The position numbers and the translations under genes were made by a program. A model generated the notes under the pieces. It was not told where the DNA came from. It saw nothing but the letters and a program-made list of their open reading frames with translations, and searched no databases. DNA of 64,000 nt from Cupriavidus basilensis (GTDB taxonomy: Bacteria > Pseudomonadota > Gammaproteobacteria > Burkholderiales > Burkholderiaceae): the NCBI RefSeq assembly GCF_008801925.2, contig NZ_CP062804.1, forward strand, positions 992,001 through 1,056,000. The letters are read 5' to 3'. Of the stretch, positions 52,048 through 61,940 are shown piece after piece; position 1 is the first letter of the stretch, and each line of letters begins with the position of its first letter.

Positions 52048-53100
52048 ATGACCCAGCAAGCCACGCAGAAGAAACTCTATATCTCGGATGTCACGCTGCG
52101 CGACGGCAGCCACGCCATCCGCCATCAATACAGCCTGGCCGACGTGCGCCGCATCGCCGCGGCGCTGGACGCCGCCAAGGTGGACTCGATCGAAGTCGCG
52201 CATGGCGACGGGCTCGCCGGCTCCAGCTTCAACTACGGGTTCGGCGCGCATACGGACCTTGAGTGGATCGCGGCGGCGGCAGAGACCGTCCGCCATGCCA
52301 AGGTGGCCACCTTGCTGCTGCCCGGCGTAGGCACCGTGCACGACCTGCGCGCCGCGTACGATGCCGGCGCGCGCGTGGTGCGGGTTGCCACGCACTGTAC
52401 CGAGGCGGATGTCTCGCGCCAGCATATCGAGTACGCGCGCAACCTGGGCATGGACACGGTGGGCTTCCTGATGATGAGCCACATGACCACGCCCGCCGCG
52501 CTGGCGCAGCAGGCCAGGCTGATGGAGAGCTATGGCGCCGAGACCGTCTACGTGGTGGATTCCGGCGGCGCGCTCAATATGAACGACGTGCGCGACCGCT
52601 TCCGCGCCTTCAAGGACGTGCTCAAGCCGCAGACCCAGACTGGCATGCATGCGCACCACAACCTGAGCCTGGGCGTGGCCAACTCCATCGTCGCGGTGGA
52701 AGAAGGCTGCGACCGCATCGACGCCAGCTTGGCCGGCATGGGTGCGGGCGCCGGCAACGCGCCGCTGGAGGTGTTCATCGCCGCCGCCAGCCGGCTCGGG
52801 TGGAACCACGGCTGCGATCTCTACACGCTGATGGACGCCGCCGACGAGATCGTGCGGCCGCTGCAGGACCGCCCGGTGCGGGTGGACCGCGAGACCCTAG
52901 CGCTGGGCTATGCGGGCGTCTATTCCAGCTTCCTGCGCCACGCGGAGGCAGCCGCCGGGCGCTATGCGCTGAAGACCGTGGATATCCTGGTGGAACTAGG
53001 CCAGCGCCGCATGGTGGGCGGGCAGGAAGACATGATCGTCGACGTGGCGCTGGACCTGGTGGCGCGGCGCGAGGCGGCACAGGCGCGCATCACGGCGTAA
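52048..53100 (+). CDS. dmpG: 4-hydroxy-2-oxovalerate aldolase
   Basis: A 350-residue DRE-TIM metalloaldolase that splits 4-hydroxy-2-oxovalerate into pyruvate and acetaldehyde. It shows [34 protein letters not shown] and [20 protein letters not shown] (metal and substrate binding). It is the last gene of the phenol operon; the next gene is convergent. No strong terminator is visible in the 47-bp gap. Confidence 0.94.
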   Translation: MTQQATQKKLYISDVTLRDGSHAIRHQYSLADVRRIAAALDAAKVDSIEVAHGDGLAGSSFNYGFGAHTDLEWIAAAAETVRHAKVATLLLPGVGTVHDLRAAYDAGARVVRVATHCTEADVSRQHIEYARNLGMDTVGFLMMSHMTTPAALAQQARLMESYGAETVYVVDSGGALNMNDVRDRFRAFKDVLKPQTQTGMHAHHNLSLGVANSIVAVEEGCDRIDASLAGMGAGAGNAPLEVFIAAASRLGWNHGCDLYTLMDAADEIVRPLQDRPVRVDRETLALGYAGVYSSFLRHAEAAAGRYALKTVDILVELGQRRMVGGQEDMIVDVALDLVARREAAQARITA

Positions 53101-53147
53101 GCGCCCCGCCCGGCCGATGGGAGGCGGTCCGATAGGGGCGCCAGCAC

Positions 53148-54101
53148 TCAAGCCTCCATCGGCTCGTCCTCCCCGCGCGCCATGCGCCGGATCGCCTGCG
53201 GCGGTTGCCCGAACGCCCGCAGGAACGCGCGCCGCATGCGCTCGCGGTCGCCAAAGCCGGTCTCCTTGGCCACCACATCGATCGGATGGCGCCCGGACTC
53301 CATCATCAGCCGCGCGGCCTCGATGCGCAGGTGCTCCACCGCCTTGGCCGGGGTTTGCCCCGTTTCTTCACGGAAAGAGCGGCTGAACTGGCGCGGGCTG
53401 AGGTGCGCCGCTTGCGCCAGTTGATCGACGGACAATTCGGCGTGCAGGTTCTGACGGGCAAAGGCGAGCGCGGACTGGATGCGATCGGACTTGGGCTCAA
53501 GCTCGAGCAGCGCCGAGAACTGCGATTGCCCGCCGGCACGGCGGTGATAGACAACAAGCTTGCGCGCGACCGTGCGCGCGGCTTCGGCCCCGGCGTCTTT
53601 CTCGACCAGCGCCAGGGCCAGGTCGATGCAGGCGGTCATGCCGGCGGAGGTCCAGACCGGCCCGTCGATGATGAAGATGCGGTCCTCCTCGACGCTGACC
53701 GCGGGATACGTGCGCCGGAACCGGGCGGCGTAAAACCAATGCGTGGTGGCCCGGCGGCCGTCGAGCAGCCCAGCCTCGGCGAGGTTGAAGGCGCCCGTGC
53801 AGGTGGCGCCGATGCGCCGCGTGGCGGGCGCCGCCTTTTGCAGGAAGGCCACCAGGCCGGGTGACGCCGGCTGGATATCGTTGTCGCCCACCACCAGCAG
53901 CGTGTCGAACGCGCGGTCATCGAATGCCTCCGTGGTGACGCAGAAGCCTGCCGAGGTTGGCACCGGCCCGCCTTGCTCGGACAGCAGGTGGACCGCGTAG
54001 AGCGGTTTGGCCGCGTTGAGATTGGCGAACTCAAGGACTGTGGTGACGCCCAGGTTCATGACCTGGAAGCCGGGATAAAGGACGATTCCGACATGCAGCA
54101 T
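53148..54101 (-). CDS. GlxA-type AraC-family regulator
   Basis: A 317-residue regulator: a DJ-1/PfpI (class I glutamine amidotransferase-like) N-terminal domain (about 1-180, with RIGATCTGAFNLAEAGLLDGRRATTHW) that lacks proven catalysis, and an AraC double helix-turn-helix at about 215-310 (LSVDQLAQAAHLSPRQFSRSFRE and VAKETGFGDRERMRRAFLRAFG). It is divergent from an SDR gene with a 124-bp intergenic spacer, so it most likely controls that gene and itself. The effector is unknown. Confidence 0.87.
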   Translation of the reverse strand: MLHVGIVLYPGFQVMNLGVTTVLEFANLNAAKPLYAVHLLSEQGGPVPTSAGFCVTTEAFDDRAFDTLLVVGDNDIQPASPGLVAFLQKAAPATRRIGATCTGAFNLAEAGLLDGRRATTHWFYAARFRRTYPAVSVEEDRIFIIDGPVWTSAGMTACIDLALALVEKDAGAEAARTVARKLVVYHRRAGGQSQFSALLELEPKSDRIQSALAFARQNLHAELSVDQLAQAAHLSPRQFSRSFREETGQTPAKAVEHLRIEAARLMMESGRHPIDVVAKETGFGDRERMRRAFLRAFGQPPQAIRRMARGEDEPMEA

Positions 54102-54225
54102 AAGGAGCTCCCACAGATGGCATAAAAGGTGGCATCTATGACATTGTTGCCATCGGAGTATGCACCTAATCTTCGTTCCGTGGTGGCCGGCAACGGGCCG
54201 GCAGCACCGAAATCGGAGAAAGAAC

Positions 54226-55047
54226 ATGACCGCATTGACAGCAACCTCGGGAATCCATCCGCATCAAGGCACCGCCGTGATTACCGGCGCGTCTTCAGGG
54301 ATCGGCGCCGTCTACGCGGACCGGCTCGCCCGGCGCGGCTACGACCTGATCGTGGTCGCCCGCAACCGCGACAGGCTGGCCACGCTGGCAGAACGCCTGA
54401 CCAGCGAGACGGGACGCTCGGTGGAGATCGTGACCGCGGATCTCGGCGCCGATGCCGATGTCCGCCGCCTGGAGACACTGCTGCGCACCGACGCCAGCAT
54501 CACCATGCTGGTCAACAACGCGGGCATCGGCGCGGCGGGGCCGCTGCTCCAGTCCGATGCCGACAAGATGGCCGCGATGATCGCGCTCAATGTCACCGCG
54601 CTGACCCGGCTGACCTACGCCGCCGCGCACGGCCTGGTGGCGCGCGGCAAGGGGACGATCATCAACATTGCCTCGATCGTGGCGGTCGCCCCGGAACTGC
54701 TCAACGGCGTCTACGGCGGGTCGAAGGCCTTCGTGCTGGCCTTTACGCAATCGCTGCAGCATGAACTGGCGGACAAGGGCGTGCGCGTGCAGGCCGTGCT
54801 GCCCGGTGCGATCCGTACGGAGTTCTGGGATGTCGCCGGCCGGGCGGTGGAGAGTTTGCCGCAGGACTGGGTGATGAGCGCGGACGACCTGGTTGACGCG
54901 GCCCTGTCCGGGCTGGACCTGGGGGAGGTGGTGACGCTGCCGTCGTTGCCGGACGCGGCGGACTGGCACGCCTTCGAGGCTGCCCGCGCGGCGCTGGGAC
55001 CGAACCTGTCGCGCAGCGTGCCGGCGGCGCGCTTCAGGGCCGCCTGA
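54226..55047 (+). CDS. Short-chain dehydrogenase/reductase
   Basis: A 273-residue SDR. The cofactor motif is TGASSGIGAVYADRLARRG, NNAGIGAAGPLL is the structural motif, and the catalytic Ser (NIASIVAV), Tyr and Lys (GVYGGSKAFV, YxxSK-like) are present. Basic residues after the second strand (VVARNRDR) suggest NADP(H). The ATG at 54226 has GGAGAAAGAAC upstream. Substrate unknown; it is paired with the divergent AraC-type regulator. Confidence 0.88.
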   Translation: MTALTATSGIHPHQGTAVITGASSGIGAVYADRLARRGYDLIVVARNRDRLATLAERLTSETGRSVEIVTADLGADADVRRLETLLRTDASITMLVNNAGIGAAGPLLQSDADKMAAMIALNVTALTRLTYAAAHGLVARGKGTIINIASIVAVAPELLNGVYGGSKAFVLAFTQSLQHELADKGVRVQAVLPGAIRTEFWDVAGRAVESLPQDWVMSADDLVDAALSGLDLGEVVTLPSLPDAADWHAFEAARAALGPNLSRSVPAARFRAA

Positions 55048-55420
55048 AAGACGGTCGCTGCAGAATGCACGCCAGATAAGCGTATTCACATTGCGCACCC
55101 TTGGCAACGCGGCTGCCGTGGTTCATGCGACAGGCACGCGGTAGCTGGTCACCGCGTTTGTGTCCGGGCGGCTGATCTGCCGAAGCCAGGGAAAGGAAAT
55201 CCCGGGGCGCGCCAATGCGATGGCCCCGGCAACGCGACGCTGCATGGCGCTCTCTTGTAAAAGTCCTCTGGCACCATCGATATGACGCCTCTGGCTCTAT
55301 ACGTGCGTCATGATTGTTGCGAATATGCTGGCCCTCTTCCAGGAGGTATGTCGTCTTGCGTGCACGGTAGCGATCGATCTTGCCTTCATGTTTTCTTGTC
55401 TACCGCGAATAAAGCGACAC
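55048..55420. other. Spacer before the permease gene
   Basis: About 370 bp with no supported gene. The permease frame stays open upstream to about 55310, but codon use there is unlike the neighbours and starts at 55421 with a normal permease N-terminus. Confidence 0.45.
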
Positions 55421-56152
55421 ATGAGTTTTGTCGATTCCCCTTTCGTACTGGGATGTCTTGCATTGATCTGCATGGTGGCCGGTCTGGCTAAAGGCATGAC
55501 CGGATTTGGCGGTGCGCTTGTCATGGCCCCCTTGTTCGGCTTGCTGATCCCCGCCCCCGAGGTCGGCGTCCTGATCGTGCTGATACATTTAGCGACCTCG
55601 CTGCAGGGCGTGCGCAATTGGGCTAGCGCGGCGCGCTGGCGCACTGTGATCCCGCTTGCGCTGATCGCGACGGGCTGCGCCGCCGTGACCACGCGTTGGT
55701 TGGTGAGCGAGAGCGGGGTCGATCTGCGTCGGATCGTCGCGGTCGCAGTCCTGCTGTCCACGTTGATGCATATCAGGGGCTGGCGCTGGCTTCACGATAG
55801 CGGCTGGCGCCCGACCTTTACCGCCGGCGCCATCAGCGGCGCGCTGACTGTATTGGGTGGCATCGGCGGTCCGCCGATCGTCTACTATCTCAATGGCATC
55901 GGGCAGGGCGCAGCACTGCGCGCGAATCTCCTCGCGTATTTCGCGGTGCTGTATGTCGGCGTGGTTGCCTTGTTTGTGGTCGAGCGTCAGGTTCACGCAT
56001 CACAGCTCTATTCGACAGCGCTGCTTGTGCCGATGTTCGCCCTTGGCGTCTTTGCCGGGGAGCGGCTATGCAAGAGGCTACCCGCGCGCGGGCTCGAGCA
56101 CATCGTGAGCGGTTTGCTACTGACTTCCGGCCTGATCGCATTGGTGGCATGA
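55421..56152 (+). CDS. TauE/SafE (TSUP)-family permease
   Basis: A 243-residue integral membrane protein with about seven hydrophobic segments and the TSUP start AGLAKGMTGFGGALVMAPLFGLLI (GxxxGxGG-type motif) and a second repeat starting GAISGALTVLGGIGGPPIVYYLNG. Members export sulfite or organosulfur anions. The substrate here is not known. The start 55421 (MSFVDSPF) is preferred because the longer frame lacks a ribosome site. Convergent with the LysR gene after 40 bp. Confidence 0.85.
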   Translation: MSFVDSPFVLGCLALICMVAGLAKGMTGFGGALVMAPLFGLLIPAPEVGVLIVLIHLATSLQGVRNWASAARWRTVIPLALIATGCAAVTTRWLVSESGVDLRRIVAVAVLLSTLMHIRGWRWLHDSGWRPTFTAGAISGALTVLGGIGGPPIVYYLNGIGQGAALRANLLAYFAVLYVGVVALFVVERQVHASQLYSTALLVPMFALGVFAGERLCKRLPARGLEHIVSGLLLTSGLIALVA

Positions 56153-56192
56153 AGCGCTGTGTTGTCGTTACGGACACAAACTGAGCTTGGCC

Positions 56193-57188
56193 TTACGCAG
56201 GTTTCATCATTCCCACATTTGCCAGCCACGCTGACGAATCCGCTGGCATCGTCTCGGCGCGGCGCAGGATGAAATCGCGGAAGACGCGTGCCGGAGCGCG
56301 TGGCGCCAGTGCGCCGTTCCAAACCATGACGACTGGCTCTACCTGGCTTGCAAGCTTGAACGGAACCACCCGGGCCACATTTGCCGCCGCGAGCTGGGCG
56401 GCAATGCGTTCGGGATAAACGGCCAGGAAGTGTGCGGCCTGCAGTAGATTGACCGTCATGGCCACGTCGCTGGTGCGGATGCCGCGCTGCGGTGGTGGCA
56501 AGTCCAGGGCGCGCAAGGCGGTGTGCAGATGATGCAGCATGCGTGCCCCGTGCGCGGGGATGCACCATTGCTGGTCGACCAGGTCCTGCGCACTGATGTG
56601 CCCCTGCCTCAGTAGCGGATGCGTCGTGCTGGCGACGATGACCAGCTGCTGTGCCGCAATGACAGGCGAATGGCACAAATCCTTGCGATCGAGGCGCGGA
56701 TCTTCATACGCAAACAATAGATCGAGTTCACCCTCCTCGACCTGGTTGATCAGCTCCATGATCCCGCCGTCGATCACGCTGACATCAACCCGTGGGTTGC
56801 ATTCATGGAACGCGCAGATCAACTGGGCCAGGATCGGCTGGACCGATGTGGTCCTGTAGGCAATGCTCAATTGCCCCTGCGTTCCCTCGCGCACTGCTTG
56901 CAGGGACTCCGCCAGGCGGCTCAATTGCGCCGTCACCAATGTCGCGCCTTCAATCATTTCACGGCCAATCTGGGTGGCGCGCATGCCGCGCCGCCCGCGC
57001 TCGAACAAGGGCATGCCAACGATCGCTTCCACTTCAGCCAGTGTCTTCGACACGGCTGCGGGGCTAATGTGCAACTTCGTCGCGACTTCGGCGGCACTCT
57101 GCAGTTCGTCGAGCGCGAGGATGACACGAAAATGCCGAAACTTGAGGCGGGCGACGAGAGGGTGGACGGGAAGGACTGCGGATGGCAT
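56193..57188 (-). CDS. LysR-family transcriptional regulator
   Basis: A 331-residue LysR-type regulator with an N-terminal winged helix-turn-helix (about 12-75, LDELQSAAEVATKLHISPAAVSKTLAEVE) and a periplasmic-binding-like effector domain (about 95-305). It is divergent from the first Bug receptor gene with a 227-bp AT-rich spacer, the usual arrangement for control of the adjacent operon. Confidence 0.9.
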   Translation of the reverse strand: MPSAVLPVHPLVARLKFRHFRVILALDELQSAAEVATKLHISPAAVSKTLAEVEAIVGMPLFERGRRGMRATQIGREMIEGATLVTAQLSRLAESLQAVREGTQGQLSIAYRTTSVQPILAQLICAFHECNPRVDVSVIDGGIMELINQVEEGELDLLFAYEDPRLDRKDLCHSPVIAAQQLVIVASTTHPLLRQGHISAQDLVDQQWCIPAHGARMLHHLHTALRALDLPPPQRGIRTSDVAMTVNLLQAAHFLAVYPERIAAQLAAANVARVVPFKLASQVEPVVMVWNGALAPRAPARVFRDFILRRAETMPADSSAWLANVGMMKPA

Positions 57189-57415
57189 GGAGGACTCCGA
57201 GGGACGGTCTGCCGCGATCTGGTCAACGATTTTTGATTAACCAAACGATCAACATACATCAATTTTAATTCACTTTCGGTTGATATTGATCCGGCCTATA
57301 GTGGCCGCCGGGCTGTGCCATTGAGCATGCCCCTTCCATTGCAAGGTTGGATACGCAGCGTTGCTGTCTATGCGACACGGGGAAGCACAAAACCAAGAAG
57401 CGAGGAGCAGGGCAG
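57189..57415. promoter_or_regulatory. Divergent LysR/Bug intergenic region
   Basis: An AT-rich spacer unlike its GC-rich flanks. It contains TTGATTAACCAAACGATCAA and ATCAATTTTAATTCAC, near-dyads of the T-N11-A LysR kind, and TATAGT near 57297, a fair -10 element. No single site can be fixed by eye. Confidence 0.45.
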
Positions 57416-58387
57416 GTGACCAAGTTCAGTTCGGCAATCAAGGCAGGCGTCGCGGGCGCCATCTTTCTCTGCGCAGGCTATGCGGCGGGTGCCGCTTGGC
57501 CGGACCACCCGCTGCGGCTGGTCGTGCCCTTTCCCGCGGGAGGTTCCTACGACATCGTTGCGCGTACCTTGTCTCAAAAGCTGGAGAAGAGGCTGGGGCA
57601 ACCGGTGGTGGTGGAGAACATCGCGGGCGGCGCAACCGTGCCGGGCGTCACGTCGGCATTGAAGGACAAGGCAGAGGGCTATACCCTGCTGCTTGCCAGC
57701 GATGGCTCGCTCAACATCAATCAGCACGTGATCAAGGGCCTGCGCTACAACCCCGATACCGAGCTGACGCCCATCACCATGCTGACCACGGTGCCGCACT
57801 GGATTGTCGTGCGCTCCGACCGCAAGGAACACAGCTTGACGGAATTGACGGCTTTTATCCGGAGCAATCCGGGCAAGGTTTCGATCAGTATCAACGCCGT
57901 GGGCGGCGCGGCTCACCTGGGGCTGGCGAGCTGGAAACAGCGGAACGGCCTGGACTTCACCATCGTCCCCTATCGCGGCTCTCCGCCGGCAATGGCCGAT
58001 CTCATTGGCGGCCAGACTGACGCGCATGTTGACGTGATCGGTTCTTCAGTTGCCTACGTTACCGACGGCAAAGTCAAGCCCCTGGCAACCTTGCAGAGCC
58101 AAGCCGTCACGCAGTTCCCGAAGCTCGAGACGCAAAAGGCCGATGAAGCGCTGTCGGTACGCGCCAACCTGGCACTGATGGTGAAGACCGGCACACCGCA
58201 GCCCATCATCGAGCGGCTGTACAAAGAGGTCAAGAGCAGCGTGGAAGAGCCCGACTTCATTGCACGTCTGCAGTCGCTGGCTTACGAGCCTGTGCTGACC
58301 CCACCCGCGCAGGCGCGCAAATTTCTCCAGTCCGAGTCCGCCCGCTATGGCGCGATCGCAAAGGCTGTCAATCTCGATGCGAACTGA
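57416..58387 (+). CDS. Bug/TctC-family periplasmic solute receptor
   Basis: A 323-residue exported receptor. The frame is open from 57347, but the GTG at 57416 has GAGGAG 8 nt upstream and begins a signal peptide (VTKFSSAIKAGVAGAIFLC, cleaved near AGA). Mature Bug motifs follow: RLVVPFPAGGSYDIVARTLSQ, VVVENIAGGATVPG, and VPYRGSPPAMADLIGGQ. It is under LysR control and precedes an M81 peptidase gene that starts 25 nt after its stop. Confidence 0.87.
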   Translation: MTKFSSAIKAGVAGAIFLCAGYAAGAAWPDHPLRLVVPFPAGGSYDIVARTLSQKLEKRLGQPVVVENIAGGATVPGVTSALKDKAEGYTLLLASDGSLNINQHVIKGLRYNPDTELTPITMLTTVPHWIVVRSDRKEHSLTELTAFIRSNPGKVSISINAVGGAAHLGLASWKQRNGLDFTIVPYRGSPPAMADLIGGQTDAHVDVIGSSVAYVTDGKVKPLATLQSQAVTQFPKLETQKADEALSVRANLALMVKTGTPQPIIERLYKEVKSSVEEPDFIARLQSLAYEPVLTPPAQARKFLQSESARYGAIAKAVNLDAN

Positions 58388-58412
58388 AACCATGCCAACC
58401 AAGGATAAGAAG

Positions 58413-59921
58413 ATGCGCTTTGTCATTGCCCTGATGCGGCATGAGACCAATACCTTTTCGCCGATCGCCACGCCGCTGTCGTCATTCTGCCGGGGCACGG
58501 GCGTGGACGGGCCGACCTCCGGTGAGGTTGCCATCCGCGCCTGCGAAGGCACCAACAATGCCGCCGCGGCCTTTATCGACATGGTGCGCAGCCAGGGCGA
58601 CGAGTTCGTCATGCCGCTGCTGGCCAATGCCGTGCCCAGCGGCATCGTGACTGCGCAGGCGTTCGAATTCATGTGTGATTCCATCGTGGCGGCGGTTCGC
58701 GAGGGATGCGATGCGGTCATGCTTGACCTGCACGGCGCGATGGTGGCGCAGGGCTATCCCGATGCCGAGGGTGAGCTGCTCAGGCGTATCCGTGCCGTCG
58801 CACCTGACGTGCCCATTGCGGTAGCGCTGGACTTTCACGCCAACTTCAGCGATGACCTGGTGGGCAATGCAACGGCCATCGCAGGCTACTGCACCTATCC
58901 CCACATTGACGTGTACGAGACCGGCGCGCGCGCCGCGCGCACGCTGATGGCCGCCCTGCGGGGCGAGGCCCGGCCGGTCGTCCTGTCGCGCACCTTGCCG
59001 ATGCTCACGCATATGCTGCGGCAGACCCCGCAAGAGCAGCCCATGAAGGACATCATGGAGCGCGCCATGGCGGCGGAGCGGGACGGCGAAGTCCTGAATG
59101 CCTCGGTGTTCGGCGGATTTCCCCTCGCCGATATTCCCCACGTCGGCCTGACCGTGGTGATCGTGGCCGATGCCGGGCGCGAGCAGGCCGCCCGGCAGTT
59201 GTTGGACGAATTAACGTCAATGGCCTGGGCGCGCCGCGCAGACTTCGTGTTCCCGATCGAGCCGATGGCGGAGTCGGTGGCGCGCGCCAAGACGCTCGAC
59301 GGCGGCCCCGTGGTGCTGGTCGATCATGGCGACAACTGTGGCGCCGGCGGCCCTACCGACCAGATGAGCGTGCTGGCCGAAGTGATGCGCCAGGGACTGG
59401 ACGATGTCGTGGCCGGCCCTTTCTGGGACCCGGCCGCGGTGGCGCAGATGATCGAGGCTGGCGTCGGGCAGCAGGTCACGCTTGCGGTGGGCGGGCGGAC
59501 CGATATGCCCGCGTTGCAAATCAAAGGCCAGCCCTTGATGCTGACCGGGCGGGTGAAGTGCATTACCGACGGCAACTACCAGGTGACCGGACCGATGTTC
59601 ACCGGGGTGCGGCTCAGTCTTGGCCGTGTGGCCGTGCTCGACGTGGGCGGCGTGCTGGTGATGGTTTGTGAGAAGCCGCAGGAGCCATTCGACACCGGCG
59701 TGTTCACGCATGCAGGCATCGACCTGGCGCGCAAGAAATACATCCTGATCAAGTCGCGCCAGCACTTCCGTGCGGGGTTCGGTCCGATTGCCAGGCATAT
59801 CGTGCTGGTCGCGGGTCCGGGGGTGTGCAGTTCCGACTACAGCGTGTTTCCCTTCAAGAACCTCCGGCGGCCGATCTATCCGCTGGAACCGAATACCACG
59901 CTGGACTTGGCTACGGCGTAA
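58413..59921 (+). CDS. M81-family (MlrC-like) metallopeptidase
   Basis: A 502-residue member of the M81/DUF1485 family, whose founding member MlrC degrades linearised microcystin. Motifs include MRHETNTFSPIATP, DLHGAMVAQGYPDAEGELL, ALDFHANFSDDLVGNA (metal ligands) and the C-terminal domain with DHGDNCGAGGPTDQMSVL. In Proteobacteria these proteins occur with Bug or ABC receptors, suggesting hydrolysis of an imported amide-containing compound. The ATG at 58413 has AAGGAT upstream; 58392 is an alternative. Cupriavidus-type substrates are unknown. Confidence 0.85.
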   Translation: MRFVIALMRHETNTFSPIATPLSSFCRGTGVDGPTSGEVAIRACEGTNNAAAAFIDMVRSQGDEFVMPLLANAVPSGIVTAQAFEFMCDSIVAAVREGCDAVMLDLHGAMVAQGYPDAEGELLRRIRAVAPDVPIAVALDFHANFSDDLVGNATAIAGYCTYPHIDVYETGARAARTLMAALRGEARPVVLSRTLPMLTHMLRQTPQEQPMKDIMERAMAAERDGEVLNASVFGGFPLADIPHVGLTVVIVADAGREQAARQLLDELTSMAWARRADFVFPIEPMAESVARAKTLDGGPVVLVDHGDNCGAGGPTDQMSVLAEVMRQGLDDVVAGPFWDPAAVAQMIEAGVGQQVTLAVGGRTDMPALQIKGQPLMLTGRVKCITDGNYQVTGPMFTGVRLSLGRVAVLDVGGVLVMVCEKPQEPFDTGVFTHAGIDLARKKYILIKSRQHFRAGFGPIARHIVLVAGPGVCSSDYSVFPFKNLRRPIYPLEPNTTLDLATA

Positions 59922-59948
59922 GCCGCCACGACGACTGAGGACTCAGAC

Positions 59949-60941
59949 ATGCACAATCGCTTTTTCTTGCGCAAGCTGGCCGCCGCCTTCATCGCTGCAG
60001 CCGCCGCAGCGAGCATGCCGGCCACGGCCGTTGCTGCCGGCGCTGACACGCCCACCCGCATTGTCGTTGGATTCGCGGCGGGAGGCGCGCTGGACGTTTT
60101 CGCGCGTACCCTCGCGGAGAAACTGCGCGTCTCGCTTGGCGAAACCATCCTGGTAGAGAACCGGCCCGGGGCTTCAACCCAGCTCGCGCTCGAATCGGTG
60201 AAGCGGTCCGCGCCGGATGGGAAAACCATCCTTATCTCTCCCGCGCCGCCGTTCACCATCTTCCCGTTGACCTATAAGCGGCTGCCGTACGATCCAGACA
60301 AGGATCTGGTGCCCGTCGCCTATCTGGCGGACTTGCCGCTGGTTGCTTCCGCCAGCGTCAATCAGCCTTACAAGACGATGCCGGAATACGTCGCATGGGT
60401 AAAGCGCAATCCGGCCTCTACCGGGTTCGGGCTGGTCACGCTGGGGGGCACCGTGCACTTCGGCGTGCTTACGCTGCGCAAGGCCATCGATGTGCCACTG
60501 ACACCAACGGCCTACCGTGGCGCGGCGATGATGCTGACTGACGAGATCGGAGGCACGCTGCCTGTAGGGGTCGATGCGATAGGCGGCCAGATGGAACTGC
60601 ATCGGGCGGGAAAGATCCGCTTTCTCGGCGTGACGGGCACGAAGCGCTCGGCCTTGCTGCCCGATGTACCGACGCTGCGGGAGGCCGGCGTACCGGGCTT
60701 CGACATGGCATCGGGCTGGTACTCGGCTTTCGTGCCAGCGGGCACGCCTGCCGCGACTGTTTCGCGTCTTGAGAAGGCACTGCTGGATGCCGTGAAGGAT
60801 CCTGAGGTGCGCGCCAAAATGGCGGCTCTTGGCATGGAGATGGCGGGACAGCCGGGCGCGCAAGCCCGCAAGATCATCCTTGGACAGCGCGCACAATGGA
60901 AGCCCGTTGTGGCTGCCTCTGGATTTACGGCTGACGATTGA
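59949..60941 (+). CDS. Second Bug/TctC-family receptor
   Basis: A 330-residue exported receptor with a clear signal peptide (LAAAFIAAAAAASMPATAVA) and the Bug motifs TRIVVGFAAGGALDVFARTLAEK, ILVENRPGASTQLALESVKR and VPTLREAGVPGFD. It shares the operon with the M81 peptidase (27-nt gap) and with another receptor, so the pair may recognise related substrates or one may signal uptake. Confidence 0.87.
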   Translation: MHNRFFLRKLAAAFIAAAAAASMPATAVAAGADTPTRIVVGFAAGGALDVFARTLAEKLRVSLGETILVENRPGASTQLALESVKRSAPDGKTILISPAPPFTIFPLTYKRLPYDPDKDLVPVAYLADLPLVASASVNQPYKTMPEYVAWVKRNPASTGFGLVTLGGTVHFGVLTLRKAIDVPLTPTAYRGAAMMLTDEIGGTLPVGVDAIGGQMELHRAGKIRFLGVTGTKRSALLPDVPTLREAGVPGFDMASGWYSAFVPAGTPAATVSRLEKALLDAVKDPEVRAKMAALGMEMAGQPGAQARKIILGQRAQWKPVVAASGFTADD

Positions 60942-61940
60942 GGCCGAGGAGCGCATGGACCACCGCACCGGCCAGCCTGCCTGACGCCGCGACGATAGGG
61001 AGGCCGGATATTCCGCCACACACCTGGTTCATTTGCATTGCAGGCAAGCAGCCACTTGTCTATTAGCCTGTTAATTTGCCACCAGTGAATGATGTCTTTT
61101 TCTATTGAATCCGCACTTAGAAGGAAGACCACGGGCGTAATGGAACCCCAAGGGTTCCTGACGATCTGAAGGCGAGCGCCACGCGCCATTGACAGACAGA
61201 ACCCGTGGGTAGCAACTGACGGCTAAGAGCAAGGTTGGGGACGGCGGCACGCTGATCGGAACGCTCAGCGTAGCGGAAGCCATGGCGCAAAAGCTGACAA
61301 AAACTGACTGTTGCACACAGCAGCGCGAATGGCGGCACCGGGAGCTCGGCAAGGACGGCTAGCAGGTGTGGGTTAGGCGGGATCTGCTCGCAGGCGACTG
61401 GCCGCATGGCTGCCGTCTCGCGCCACGCTGAGCCGGGCCCGGCGCGCGGTGCCGGAGCATGCCAAGTGATCGATCAGGTATCAGAGAATCTGTGAGATCT
61501 TGGTGTTCGCATCAGATTTTTTGTCGAAAAATTCCCCGGAAGACCCGGCCAATATCGGCGGAACGCCCTTTCTTCGGCTTGCGATGAGGCCGAATGTGCC
61601 CACTAAGTACCGTCCTGCCTTTCATCATTTTAAGTGATGAATGTAATCAAAAAACCGTATTAGAACTAATACCGTAATCTCACTAAGCTCCTGTTCAACG
61701 CTGCATGCCCCCGGCGGATTCGCCTGTCGGGGCCGACGCGCAGAACGGAGTCAGGAATGAGACAGAACGATGCTGGCGGCATGAGCGGCACGACACTGGA
61801 GACAGCGGTAGCGGGCGTTCGCCCCGTGCCGCATGACATCTCCCCGTGCCGGCCCGCAGCGGCGGCCACCCACCTTGAATCCGCAGCGGCCGGCGCGGCC
61901 TCGCGCCAGCGTCACGTCGGCCACGCGATGGCGCGGCCGA
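60942..61940. other. Long stretch without a supported gene
   Basis: About 1 kb with only fragmentary frames on both strands and mixed composition. It contains an AT-rich patch with two dyads: TCATCA ... TGATGA (61622-61640) and GTATTA-GAAC-TAATAC (61657-61672). The pattern suggests decayed DNA, perhaps scar of a past insertion, but I recognise no parent. Confidence 0.5.
61657..61672. promoter_or_regulatory. Perfect dyad, possible operator
   Basis: GTATTA-GAAC-TAATAC, a perfect 6-bp inverted repeat with a 4-bp centre, in an AT-rich patch about 540 bp before the sensor kinase gene. A second dyad TCATCA ... TGATGA lies 17 bp upstream. Confidence 0.4.

Noticed and set aside
61117..61407. A 96-residue minus-strand frame in the gene-poor stretch
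   Set aside because: Atypical composition, no start context and no family I can recognise; it may be a relic but nothing specific supports a gene.
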